Below, in pieces: positions 1 through 9,105 of a DNA stretch of 64,000 nucleotides (the first letter of the stretch is position 1; every line of letters starts with the position of its first letter). The notes under the pieces are model-generated. The model saw only the letters and a list, made by a program, of their open reading frames with translations. It ran no database searches and was not told where the DNA came from. Source of the stretch: Hyunsoonleella pacifica (lineage in GTDB: Bacteria; Bacteroidota; Bacteroidia; Flavobacteriales; Flavobacteriaceae); the NCBI RefSeq assembly GCF_004310335.1, contig NZ_SIRS01000005.1:62001-126000 (forward strand), written 5' to 3'. Made by a program: the position numbers and the translations under genes.

Positions 1-260
1 GTAAAGGGATCTATACTTCTACCATCATTTACCCCTAAATTAAAATTACCATTGACATTTGGCAATAAGTTAGCTTTGGACTGTTGATGATCTATTTTTG
101 CAGAATTAGCTCGTAAATTGGTGGACTTTAAATCTAAATTATTCTCTAATGCTACGTTGATACATTCATCTAAGGTATATACTTTTGTAGTTAAGTCTTG
201 AGGGAAACTTGCCCAATTTATCAAAACTATAAATGCTATTACTAACTGCTTTTGCTTCAT
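1..260 (-). CDS. TolC family outer membrane efflux protein (N-terminal part)
   Basis: The frame runs off the left edge; the ATG is at 258-260 on the minus strand and about 86 codons are visible. A hydrophobic signal-peptide-like stretch (residues 6-20) is followed by YTLDECINVALENNLDL and QQSKANLLPNVNG, the typical opening of Bacteroidota TolC proteins, which form the outer-membrane channel of tripartite pumps. It lies 10 bp downstream of an ABC ATPase and is the last visible gene of the MacAB-like operon, so it is inferred to be the exit duct for that pump. The C-terminal barrel and coiled coils are outside the window. Confidence 0.85.
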   Translation of the reverse strand, partial: MKQKQLVIAFIVLINWASFPQDLTTKVYTLDECINVALENNLDLKSTNLRANSAKIDHQQSKANLLPNVNGNFNLGVNDGRSIDPF

Positions 261-270
261 GACTTTTTTA

Positions 271-948
271 TTACTCTGAGACTATTTTCCCATCTAGTAG
301 ATTTATAATTCTGGAACTATAAGAGGCGTTTTTCTCTGAGTGAGTAGCTTGTATAATAGTAACCCCTTCTTTATTCAATTCTGAAAATAACTCCATAATT
401 TCCATGCTTTGTTTTGAGTTGAGATTGCCCGTGGGTTCATCAGCTAAAATTAACTTTGGTTTTCCAATTAGTGCTCTTGCTATGCCAACCAATTGCTGCT
501 GGCCTCCGCTTAATTGCATAGGAAATAAATCCTTTTTACCAACGATATTAAAACGATCTAGCATATCGGCCACTAAAGCTTTACGTTCAGCCGATTTTAT
601 ATTTTTATACAGAAGTGGTGTTTCAATATTTTCCCAAACATTAAGTTCATCAATAAGATGATAGGCTTGAAATACAAAACCAATATATTCTTTATATAAT
701 TTAGATCTATTTCGTTCTTTCATACTATGTACAGGTTGCCCTAGAAAGACATAACCACCTCCTGTGAAATTATCTAACATCCCTATACAATTTAACAAAG
801 TAGATTTACCTGAACCTGATGGTCCCATTAGAGATATAAATTCGCCTTCTTTAACTTCCATATTAATGGTATCTAATAAGGCTATTTTATTACTACCAGA
901 ATTAACTTCTCTTGTAGCTTGACTTAATTTTAATATTGTACTCATCAT
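271..948 (-). CDS. ABC transporter ATP-binding protein (MacB/LolD type), second copy
   Basis: 225 residues, the usual size for a LolD/MacB-type ATPase. Walker A GPSGSGKST (about residues 42-50), Q-loop FVFQAYHLIDEL, signature LSGGQQQ, Walker B LILADEPTG and H-loop ATHSE are all present. Two features depart from the family norm: the signature continues LVGIARAL where RVAIARAL is usual, and the D-loop reads GNLNS instead of GNLDS. It probably energises one of the three upstream permeases. It sits between the last permease and the TolC gene, all in one direction. Two ATGs lie in tandem (948 and 945); the first is used here. Confidence 0.9.
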   Translation of the reverse strand: MMSTILKLSQATREVNSGSNKIALLDTINMEVKEGEFISLMGPSGSGKSTLLNCIGMLDNFTGGGYVFLGQPVHSMKERNRSKLYKEYIGFVFQAYHLIDELNVWENIETPLLYKNIKSAERKALVADMLDRFNIVGKKDLFPMQLSGGQQQLVGIARALIGKPKLILADEPTGNLNSKQSMEIMELFSELNKEGVTIIQATHSEKNASYSSRIINLLDGKIVSE

Positions 949-991
949 TTAAATATTGATTTTTACTATTACCTTTCGTCTTTAAACTTTT

Positions 992-3418
992 TTACTCTGA
1001 CCTTAAACTATTTACAGGATTCATTAAAGCAGTTTTAACCGTTTTAAAACTTATTGATAAGAGTACAAGTAAAAACACTAAAAAAATTGGCAGTATAAAC
1101 ATCCAAATGTTTAAATCAATTCTATATGCAAAGTTTTTTAGCCAATTTTGCAATAACAAATAAGTAATAGGCACGCTGATAATTACTGAAATTAACACGG
1201 TTTTTAAAGCATCCTTAGAAAGTAGAATCAAAATTGTTGCAGTACTCGCTCCTACAACTTTTCTAATTCCAATTTCTTTCTTTCTTTTAGCAACTGAAAA
1301 AGACGCTAATCCCAACAGACCTAAACATGCAATTAGCATAGAAAATGCAGTAAGAATCATAAACACACTTTTAAAACGATCTTCTGCTTTGAATTGCTTA
1401 TCATACTCCTGATCCATAAAAAAATAAGAGAATGGTGCACCAGGATAAATGGTATTAAACGCTTCTCTAACCTGTTTTAAATTTTCTGTTGGAGACCCTC
1501 CTGAAAATTGAACTGTAGCTAAACTTCCAAAATAATTATTAAATATGTGAATCATAGGAAGGATAGGGGATTTTGGAGATTGTTGGTGGTAATTTTTAAC
1601 TACGCCTTTAATATTCCACTCTGCACCCCAAAAAGACAATTTTTTACTTATTGCTTCTTCTGGATTGGTAATATTCCATTTTTCAAGAGCTTTTTCATTA
1701 ACAATAACATCTCGTTTTTGAGGTGTTGTACCTTCATCAAAATTAGTACCCGTTAACATCTCCACACCTAGCAAAGGCACATAATCTTTATCAATAAATG
1801 TGAGATAGAAGTTATGATATGCATCTGGTGTTGTGCCAGTAATTCGTATATCTGCTGTAGTTGATAAAGCTCCCGATGGTTGCCCTGGAACTGTATGCGA
1901 TAACGCTACAATCTTAACATTAGAGTTTGTCAATAAATTTTGCTTGAATGCCGAATAATTTTGAGCAGCATTTTTTGCCGGTGCTTCCACTACTATACTT
2001 TGCTCTACATTAACTCCCCGGTCTAAAGCTCGTAAAAAATCAATTTGTTCGTTTACTGTAAATGTTTGAATCAATAAAATTGTAGTTATTGCAAATTGAA
2101 AAACCACAAGACCTTTTCGCAATAGATTTCCTTTACTTGAATGTGAAAAATTACCTTTTAAAATTGTAGAAGGTTTAAATGATGATAGCACAAAAGCGGG
2201 GTATAAACCTGAAAGAATACCACCAAAAACAATAAATACCAATAACAACAACCAAAAGGATAAATTTGAGAACAAACTAAAATGCTCTGGTAATCCAGCT
2301 AAAGCCAAGAACTTAGGTTTTACTATAGCGACCAACCCAACAGCTAAACCTCCAGCTAGAAGATTTAACATAATAGATTCTACTAAAAATTGAATTCGTA
2401 ATTGACTTTTAGTAGATCCTAGTACTTTTTTAACCCCTACTTCTTTAGCCCTATCAAGTGCTTGAGATGTTGTTAAGTTTATATAATTTACAAAAGCACT
2501 GATTATAATTAAAACAGCTACTGCGAAAAGAAAATAAACAGACCTGGCGTCTCCATTAGGTTCTGGTTCAAAGGTTTTTTTAGAATAAAGGTGAATATCA
2601 GTTATCTTTTGAGCAACTATAGCTTCACTCTTTATTTTTTCCTCAGCGATCAATCTCTTAGTAAACGCATCTAAAGACGATGTGAAATTAGTATAATTAG
2701 CACCTTCAACAAGCTGCGCGTACATATAGGAGTTATTACCATCCCAATTATCTTTCTTTTCTCCATGTCTTCTAAGCATTTCAGGATCAGAAAACATCGT
2801 AGGATATGAAATTAGCATATCTACTTTAAGATGGGTATTTGGCGGACTATCATGTGTTACTCCAACAATATTATATAAGATATCTCCATTAGGTCCTGGA
2901 GATTTTAATAGTTCTCCAACTACATCTATTCTGTTAAAGTATTTTAGTGCTATGGACTCTGTAATTACAGCTTCATTAGGCTTTTTAAACAAATTGTCTT
3001 TATTACCATAAATAAAATCATAACTAAATATATTGAAGAAATCAGGATCTACTGCATAGAGTTTAGACATTAGAAATTGTTGATCTCCAACTTGCATGGG
3101 AGAATTAGGCTCACCTATAGAATACACCCTTGTATACATTTCTACTTCAGGTACTTCATCAACTAGTTTTGATCCAGCTGCGGGATACATCTCGCTATCT
3201 TGGGTCGTAACAGTATTTCCTGTTAAGTAATTTAAGGTAAGCCGTACTGTTCTATCAGCATTAGGATGCATCTGCTCGTAACTTCTCTCAAATTGTACAT
3301 ATTGCGCTATAAGTAATGTTATAGCAAAACCTGTTGCTAAACCTAATAGATTAATAAATGTTAAACTCTTATGCCGCAAGAGATTCCTAAATGCTATTTT
3401 TATATAATTTTTTACCAT
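992..3418 (-). CDS. ABC transporter permease (MacB/FtsX type)
   Basis: 808 residues. An N-terminal membrane helix (about 20-42) precedes a MacB periplasmic core domain, then an FtsX bundle with the hallmark RAKEVGVKKVLGS, a second helix and core domain, and a C-terminal FtsX bundle with RKKEIGIRKVVGAS. This duplicated architecture is usual for Bacteroidota members of the family; it is a non-canonical exporter that works mechanically on periplasmic substrate rather than moving it through the inner membrane. Third of three permeases in the operon; 25 bp from the preceding one. The substrate (lipid, peptide or drug) cannot be told from the sequence. Confidence 0.9.
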   Translation of the reverse strand: MVKNYIKIAFRNLLRHKSLTFINLLGLATGFAITLLIAQYVQFERSYEQMHPNADRTVRLTLNYLTGNTVTTQDSEMYPAAGSKLVDEVPEVEMYTRVYSIGEPNSPMQVGDQQFLMSKLYAVDPDFFNIFSYDFIYGNKDNLFKKPNEAVITESIALKYFNRIDVVGELLKSPGPNGDILYNIVGVTHDSPPNTHLKVDMLISYPTMFSDPEMLRRHGEKKDNWDGNNSYMYAQLVEGANYTNFTSSLDAFTKRLIAEEKIKSEAIVAQKITDIHLYSKKTFEPEPNGDARSVYFLFAVAVLIIISAFVNYINLTTSQALDRAKEVGVKKVLGSTKSQLRIQFLVESIMLNLLAGGLAVGLVAIVKPKFLALAGLPEHFSLFSNLSFWLLLLVFIVFGGILSGLYPAFVLSSFKPSTILKGNFSHSSKGNLLRKGLVVFQFAITTILLIQTFTVNEQIDFLRALDRGVNVEQSIVVEAPAKNAAQNYSAFKQNLLTNSNVKIVALSHTVPGQPSGALSTTADIRITGTTPDAYHNFYLTFIDKDYVPLLGVEMLTGTNFDEGTTPQKRDVIVNEKALEKWNITNPEEAISKKLSFWGAEWNIKGVVKNYHQQSPKSPILPMIHIFNNYFGSLATVQFSGGSPTENLKQVREAFNTIYPGAPFSYFFMDQEYDKQFKAEDRFKSVFMILTAFSMLIACLGLLGLASFSVAKRKKEIGIRKVVGASTATILILLSKDALKTVLISVIISVPITYLLLQNWLKNFAYRIDLNIWMFILPIFLVFLLVLLSISFKTVKTALMNPVNSLRSE

Positions 3419-3443
3419 GATTGTTGTGATTAATTGATGAAAG

Positions 3444-5822
3444 CTATTCTGTTCTGAGTGATTTTACAGGGTTAGCGATTGCAGCTGATATAGCTTGAAA
3501 ACTAACTGTTACCAGAGCTATAATGATAGATGATACACCAGCTAAAGCTGGCATCCACCACTCAACATCTATTTTATAAGCAAAATCGTCTAACCAATTT
3601 TGCATAGCATACCAAGCAATGGGAGCTGCAACTATAAATGCTACACCTACTAGCTTTAAAAAGTCTTTAGAAAGCAAATTCACAATATTTCCAACAGAAG
3701 CTCCAATAATTTTTCTGATACCAATTTCCTTTTTCCGCTGGATTGTACTGTAAGCTGCCAAACCTAATAAGCCAAGACAAGAGATAAATATGGCTAAAAG
3801 TGCAAAACTTAAAAACAAATTACCAAAGTTTTCCTCTGCTTCATATTGCGAATTAAACAGTTCATCTAAAAAGTAATATTCAAAGGGATCAGCAGGTTTC
3901 ATTGATTTCCAAACATTTTCAATTTTGCTTAACGCTTTAGAAATGTTTTCTCCTTGTAGCTTCACAGTTATAAGAGCTGTTCTTTCAGGGTCTAAACGCA
4001 TTGTTAATGGTGTAATATCTTGTTGAAGTGATCTAAAATTAAAATCTTTTACTACACCTATTATTTGCCCACTACTTCCCCATTGTTCATAACGTGCTCC
4101 TATAGCTTCTTCAGGAGTTGTATAACCTAATAGTGCTACTGTTTTTTCATTGACTACCATGGCTTGAGAAGAATCTGAAACAAATTCTCTAGAAAAACCT
4201 CTTCCTGCAATAACTTGCATTCCTAACGCATCAATAAAGTCTTCATTAACAAAGTATAAATCTAAGTTTGCAACTTGTAAATCGCCATTTTTATTTTCAA
4301 TTTCTGAATAAGCCGCTGGGTTATCAGACCCTGGAACACTAGATGTTAGCGATGTGCCTTTAACTTCTGCAATTTGAGCAATGCTATGACGTAGTGCTTC
4401 CTGTGAGCTTCCTGTTTCAGTAGGAATAATTAATGTATGTGCTTTATTGAAACCTAAATCTTGGTTTTGCATAAAATGCATTTGTTTATATATTACAATG
4501 GTTCCAATAATTAAAGCTATGGATATGGTAAACTGAACAACTACAAGGCTTTTTCTTAATAAAATTCCTTTACTACCTTTAGAGAAGCTTCCTTTAAGTA
4601 CACTAACTGGTTTAAATGAAGAAAGAACAATAGCTGGATAAATACCTGCTATAATGCCTATTGAAAGTGCTATTATAAAGAGATAACCAATATTAATAGG
4701 ATCAATAAAAATTCCTGTACTAACAGTTTTACCTGCTAACTGATTAAAATAAGGCAAACTTAAAGATGCTAATCCCAAAGCCATTAAAAATGAGAGCAAA
4801 CATATTATGATGGACTCTCCTATAAATTGAAAAGCCAATTGGTTTTTTCCAGCCCCAATAACTTTTCTTATACCTACCTCCCTAGCTCTCTCAACAGAAC
4901 GCGCTGTTGATAAGTTAATAAAATTGATGCTAGCAATGAGTAATATAAATATACCTATTATTGAAAATATATAAACATTATTGATATTTCCTGTTATATC
5001 TCCACCTCTGTCTGATTTTAAATACACCTCAGAAAATGGCTCTAAAAAAAGTGTAACAAACATTTGCAGTTCACGCATCTTTTTGCCGTTCTTCTCTTCA
5101 AGAAAATTAGGGAATTTTGATTCTAATATTTCAACATCTGTTCCATCAGCGGTTAATATATAACTGGAAGGGTTGTAATTGCTCCATTGTTTATCACGAT
5201 TACTTGGAGGTGCTGTAAAAGTGACCATCGACATTAATATATCTGCCTGAATATGTGAATTCTCAGGAATTTTCTCGATAACCCCTGTAACCAAACTAGG
5301 GTCATCAAAACCATCTAACTCTAATTCCTTACCTACAGGATTAGTATTACCAAAGTATTTTCTAGCAATTTCGTCTGAAATTACTAAGCTATTTGGAGTA
5401 TTCAATAACTTGGTTCTATCTCCCTGAATTAATTTAAAATCAAAAACATCTAAAAATGCAGAATCAACGGCTATAACATCTTCTTCTATAATTTTTTTGT
5501 CTTCTTTAACAATAACCAAATTTAGATTCATAACACGAGTAGATTTTAATATCTCTGGAAACTCTCGCTCTAGATTTGGTGCTACTGCCCAAGCTGCTTT
5601 ATTTGCTCGTATTGTTTCAGAAGGTGTTTTTAAATTTGCAACTACTCTATATATAGAATTGGCCTTACTATGCATTTTATCATAGCTTAATTCAAAACCT
5701 ACATACATCAATACAAGAAATCCAGCAGTCATGCCTATAGCTAAACCACTAATATTTAATATTGCAAACCCTTTATGTTTTAGTAAGTTTCTTAACGCTA
5801 TTTTGAAATAATTTTTAAGCAT
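3444..5822 (-). CDS. ABC transporter permease (MacB/FtsX type)
   Basis: 792 residues, same two-fold layout as its neighbours: helix at about 18-40, periplasmic core, FtsX bundle opening with RAREVGIRKVIGAGKNQL, then a second helix, core and FtsX bundle with RKKEIGIRKIIGAS. It ends in NPVKSLRTE, a C-terminus also seen in the next permease. Middle gene of three paralogous permeases, with 25-26 bp gaps on either side, so one transcript is likely. The three proteins are clearly paralogous but far from identical, suggesting old tandem duplication and possibly hetero-oligomeric pumps. Confidence 0.9.
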   Translation of the reverse strand: MLKNYFKIALRNLLKHKGFAILNISGLAIGMTAGFLVLMYVGFELSYDKMHSKANSIYRVVANLKTPSETIRANKAAWAVAPNLEREFPEILKSTRVMNLNLVIVKEDKKIIEEDVIAVDSAFLDVFDFKLIQGDRTKLLNTPNSLVISDEIARKYFGNTNPVGKELELDGFDDPSLVTGVIEKIPENSHIQADILMSMVTFTAPPSNRDKQWSNYNPSSYILTADGTDVEILESKFPNFLEEKNGKKMRELQMFVTLFLEPFSEVYLKSDRGGDITGNINNVYIFSIIGIFILLIASINFINLSTARSVERAREVGIRKVIGAGKNQLAFQFIGESIIICLLSFLMALGLASLSLPYFNQLAGKTVSTGIFIDPINIGYLFIIALSIGIIAGIYPAIVLSSFKPVSVLKGSFSKGSKGILLRKSLVVVQFTISIALIIGTIVIYKQMHFMQNQDLGFNKAHTLIIPTETGSSQEALRHSIAQIAEVKGTSLTSSVPGSDNPAAYSEIENKNGDLQVANLDLYFVNEDFIDALGMQVIAGRGFSREFVSDSSQAMVVNEKTVALLGYTTPEEAIGARYEQWGSSGQIIGVVKDFNFRSLQQDITPLTMRLDPERTALITVKLQGENISKALSKIENVWKSMKPADPFEYYFLDELFNSQYEAEENFGNLFLSFALLAIFISCLGLLGLAAYSTIQRKKEIGIRKIIGASVGNIVNLLSKDFLKLVGVAFIVAAPIAWYAMQNWLDDFAYKIDVEWWMPALAGVSSIIIALVTVSFQAISAAIANPVKSLRTE

Positions 5823-5848
5823 AACTATTGTCTTTAGATGGATGATGA

Positions 5849-8251
5849 TTATTCTGTTCTAAGTGATTTTACAGGATTTGAAGTAGCTGTTCTTACCGCT
5901 TGAAAACTCACAGTAATAAGTGTTATGATTATAGCACCAAAACAGGCAACCGCAAATACTTCCCACTCTATAGGAGTTCTATAAGTAAACTTTTGCAACC
6001 ACTGCCCCATAATATAATATGCCAATGGCGAAGCCACTAGAATTGAAATAACTATTAATGTGATAAAGTCTTTTGATAGCAATATCCATAACTGACTTAC
6101 GGATGCTCCAAGTACTTTCCTCACTCCTATTTCCTTAGTACGTTGCTCTGCTACAAACGAAGCCAAACCAAATAGCCCAAGACAACTAATAAAAATCGCC
6201 AAAATTGTAAATACCTTTGCCAAACTTGCAATACGCTCTTCTGCCCTAAATTTTTTACCATATTCTTCATCGACAAATTGATATTTAAAAGGGATACTTG
6301 GGAAATTTTTTTTGAACGTAGTTTCTATTACATTTAAACTTTCACTTACGCTTTTATTTGGGTTTAAACGAAGGTTGTAGTAAGTCGCATTTTCATAACC
6401 ATCAAAAACATACATGGCTTGTTTTACGGGCTCGTAAGCAGAACGTACAATCATATCTTTAATTACACCTATAATTTTCAATGGTGGTCCTGGGTCTTCC
6501 TTGTCTGAATCTTTAATAAGTTTTCCTATTGGATTTTTTAAGCCCATATATTTAACGGCTGTTTCATTTAATATTACAGCAGTGCTATCCGTAGCAAATT
6601 CTCTTGAAAACCCACGTCCAGCAATAAGTTCTACACCCATAGTCTCAACAAATTCATAGGATACTGTTGTGTATGCTAAATCTTCTTGAAAACCTTCTGG
6701 TTTACCATCCCATGTATATCCACTTCTGTTAGACCAAATTTGAGTTGTAGGACTACTAGAAGTGGACATATTTGTAATAGCACCAGATTCCAAAAATTGA
6801 TTTCTCATAATATCTGCCTTTCCTTCAAACTCCGGACTCATTACTGGAAGTTGTATCAGTCCATTTTTGTTATAACCTACAGGTCTGTTTTTACTAAACT
6901 GAATTTGATTCATAACTATCATCGTCCCTATAATTAAAGCCACTGAAAATGTAAACTGCATTACTACCAAAATTTTACGTGGCAGAGCACTATAACGTCC
7001 AGCTTTAAAAGTGCCTTTAAGTACTGTAACTGGATTAAAAGAAGATAAATACAATGCTGGATAACTACCAGACACTAGTGCTGTAAATAAGATAAATAGC
7101 AACGATACAAACCAAAAACTATGATTAGACCAAGGGAATACTATTGATTTACTTGCCAAAGTATTAAACCCATTTAAAAATAATAGAACAATGCCAATAG
7201 CAAGTATAAATGCAAATATTACTACTAGAAAAGACTCACTTAAAAATTGGACGATTAATTGTTTACGATTAGAACCAATGGATTTTCTAATACCAACTTC
7301 AGTAGCTCTTTTTTCCGAACGTGCCGTACTTAAATTGATGAAATTGATACATGCTAAAAGCAATACAAACACACCAATAATACCAAATAACCATACATTT
7401 TCAATACGCCCACCAGTTTGTACACCATCTTCAAAATTACTTCTTAAATGCCAATCTTTCATTGGTAATAACATGAGCTGCGGATTGAATTGCTCAATAT
7501 CCTTTCCTGCTACTTTCTTTTTAGCATCTCTTATTACTTCAGAAACTGATGCTACAGTTGTATTATCATGAACTTGGACAAATAATTGAAATGAATTATT
7601 CCCCCAATTATCCTTCGAGTTTCGCATCCAGTCATAAATTTGTATCAACATCTCCCAATTACCTATATAGTTTAAGTTAGAAAAGGTGTTGTTTTCTGGT
7701 ATATCTTCATAAATAGCTGTAACCATTAAATCGCCTTGATAATTCACTGTTACTGGTTTTCCTATAGGGTCTACATCTCCAAATAAATCTTTAGCCAAAG
7801 TTTCAGAGAGCATTATAGAATTTACCTCTTTCAAAGCACTATGATCGCCTTTAATCATTTTTAAATCTAAAAGAGAGGGCGCTTCCTCTTGCATAAAATT
7901 CCCTGTTCTGGACAAGCTTTTATCTCCTACTTGAAGGTAAACGGCATTGGTCCAAGAAGACATCACAATATGCTTAAAATGGTCGGCATAATTTTCACGC
8001 AACTCAAACTCCAAAGGTCTTGGAATTGCTGGATTCGTGCCCGTTTTTCCATTAAACGTTTGACTTTGAATCATTTGAGCAACCTTAGATTTATTGGTAA
8101 AATAATCGTTATGACTTAATTCATCATTTATCCAAAGCCCTATCATAATAGCTACTGCCATTCCTATGGCTAAACCAGATATATTTATAAATGAATACAC
8201 TTTGTTTTTAAGTAAATTTCTAAACGCTATTTTGAAATAATTTTTAAGCAT
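5849..8251 (-). CDS. ABC transporter permease (MacB/FtsX type)
   Basis: 800 residues. N-terminal helix (about 18-40, GLAIGMAVAIMIGLW), periplasmic core, FtsX bundle opening with ATEVGIRKSIGSNRKQL, a second helix (VMQFTFSVALIIGTMIV), second core and a final FtsX bundle with RTKEIGVRKVLGAS. First of three tandem permeases; it is separated from the upstream ATPase by 149 bp that contain a hairpin. With the adaptor and the first ATPase it makes a complete MacAB-like set on its own, so the two later permeases may be additional or regulatory partners. Confidence 0.9.
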   Translation of the reverse strand: MLKNYFKIAFRNLLKNKVYSFINISGLAIGMAVAIMIGLWINDELSHNDYFTNKSKVAQMIQSQTFNGKTGTNPAIPRPLEFELRENYADHFKHIVMSSWTNAVYLQVGDKSLSRTGNFMQEEAPSLLDLKMIKGDHSALKEVNSIMLSETLAKDLFGDVDPIGKPVTVNYQGDLMVTAIYEDIPENNTFSNLNYIGNWEMLIQIYDWMRNSKDNWGNNSFQLFVQVHDNTTVASVSEVIRDAKKKVAGKDIEQFNPQLMLLPMKDWHLRSNFEDGVQTGGRIENVWLFGIIGVFVLLLACINFINLSTARSEKRATEVGIRKSIGSNRKQLIVQFLSESFLVVIFAFILAIGIVLLFLNGFNTLASKSIVFPWSNHSFWFVSLLFILFTALVSGSYPALYLSSFNPVTVLKGTFKAGRYSALPRKILVVMQFTFSVALIIGTMIVMNQIQFSKNRPVGYNKNGLIQLPVMSPEFEGKADIMRNQFLESGAITNMSTSSSPTTQIWSNRSGYTWDGKPEGFQEDLAYTTVSYEFVETMGVELIAGRGFSREFATDSTAVILNETAVKYMGLKNPIGKLIKDSDKEDPGPPLKIIGVIKDMIVRSAYEPVKQAMYVFDGYENATYYNLRLNPNKSVSESLNVIETTFKKNFPSIPFKYQFVDEEYGKKFRAEERIASLAKVFTILAIFISCLGLFGLASFVAEQRTKEIGVRKVLGASVSQLWILLSKDFITLIVISILVASPLAYYIMGQWLQKFTYRTPIEWEVFAVACFGAIIITLITVSFQAVRTATSNPVKSLRTE

Positions 8252-8296
8252 AATTTTAAAGAATTACTGTTCGTTTTTTGATTGATGTGATGACAA

Positions 8297-8348
8297 CACC
8301 TCGGTATATCTAAAATTGTTTAGTGATTGATGATGTTATACCGAAGTG
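8297..8348 (-). other. intercistronic hairpin in the ABC operon
   Basis: The arms CACCTCGGTATA (8297-8308) and TATACCGAAGTG (8337-8348) pair over 11 of 12 positions around a 28-nt loop, in the 149-bp gap between the ATPase and first permease genes. There is no U-run, so it is unlikely to be a terminator for the minus strand. In the transcript it could protect or process the message, or set the ratio of ATPase to permease. GATT-rich repeats follow at about 8356-8390. Confidence 0.45.
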
Positions 8349-8400
8349 CCTTCATCTGATTGACTGGTTCGATTGATTTGATTGATGAAATTTTTTGATT

Positions 8401-9078
8401 TTAAGCCAATATATTCTCTGTAACTTTTTGGCCGTCTAACATTCTAATGATACGATGGCTGTATTTAGCATCATGCTCGCTATGCGTTACCATAATGATG
8501 GTTGTACCTGCTTCATTTAAATCTATAAGTAAATCCATAACCTCATTACCATTAGTACTATCTAAGTTACCAGTAGGCTCATCTGCTAAAATTAGTTTTG
8601 GATTATTAACTACCGCACGTGCTACCGCTACACGTTGTTGTTGACCACCTGATAACTGCTGAGGAAAATGATTTCTTCTGTGCATAATTTGCATTTTTTC
8701 CAATACTTCCTCTACTTTCTTTTTACGCTCAGCCGGTTTAACACCAGTGTAGATTAATGGTAATTCTACATTTTCAAAGACCGTAAGTTCATCAATAAGG
8801 TTAAAACTTTGAAATACAAAACCAATATTATGCTTGCGTAAATTAGAGCGTTTACGCTCGTTATATCCAGAAACTTCTTCCCCATTAAACTTAAAACTTC
8901 CTCCATCAGGATCATCCAATAACCCCAAAATATTAAGCAATGTAGATTTACCACAACCTGAAGGCCCCATAATTGCTACAAACTCTCCCTCCTTTACTTG
9001 GAAGGATAATTTATTCAACGCGATAGTTTGAACCTCTTCGGTTTTATAAAACTTCTCTAAATCTGTAATTTGTATCAT
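8401..9078 (-). CDS. ABC transporter ATP-binding protein (MacB/LolD type)
   Basis: 225 residues with every catalytic motif intact: Walker A GPSGCGKST (about 38-46), Q-loop FVFQSFNLIDEL, signature LSGGQQQRVAVARA, Walker B LILADEPTGNLDS and H-loop VTHSEHD. This is the canonical ATPase of a MacB/LolCDE-like exporter, cytoplasmic and bound to the FtsX-type permeases encoded downstream. It follows the adaptor gene after 27 bp. Compared with the second ATPase of the operon (271-948) it is the conventional copy. Confidence 0.93.
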   Translation of the reverse strand: MIQITDLEKFYKTEEVQTIALNKLSFQVKEGEFVAIMGPSGCGKSTLLNILGLLDDPDGGSFKFNGEEVSGYNERKRSNLRKHNIGFVFQSFNLIDELTVFENVELPLIYTGVKPAERKKKVEEVLEKMQIMHRRNHFPQQLSGGQQQRVAVARAVVNNPKLILADEPTGNLDSTNGNEVMDLLIDLNEAGTTIIMVTHSEHDAKYSHRIIRMLDGQKVTENILA

Positions 9079-9105
9079 TGTATTCTATATTTATGTAATG
9101 TTATT

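Noticed and set aside
7191-7571. 126-codon open frame on the plus strand
   Set aside because: Antisense to the MacB-type permease; low-complexity composition and no start context.
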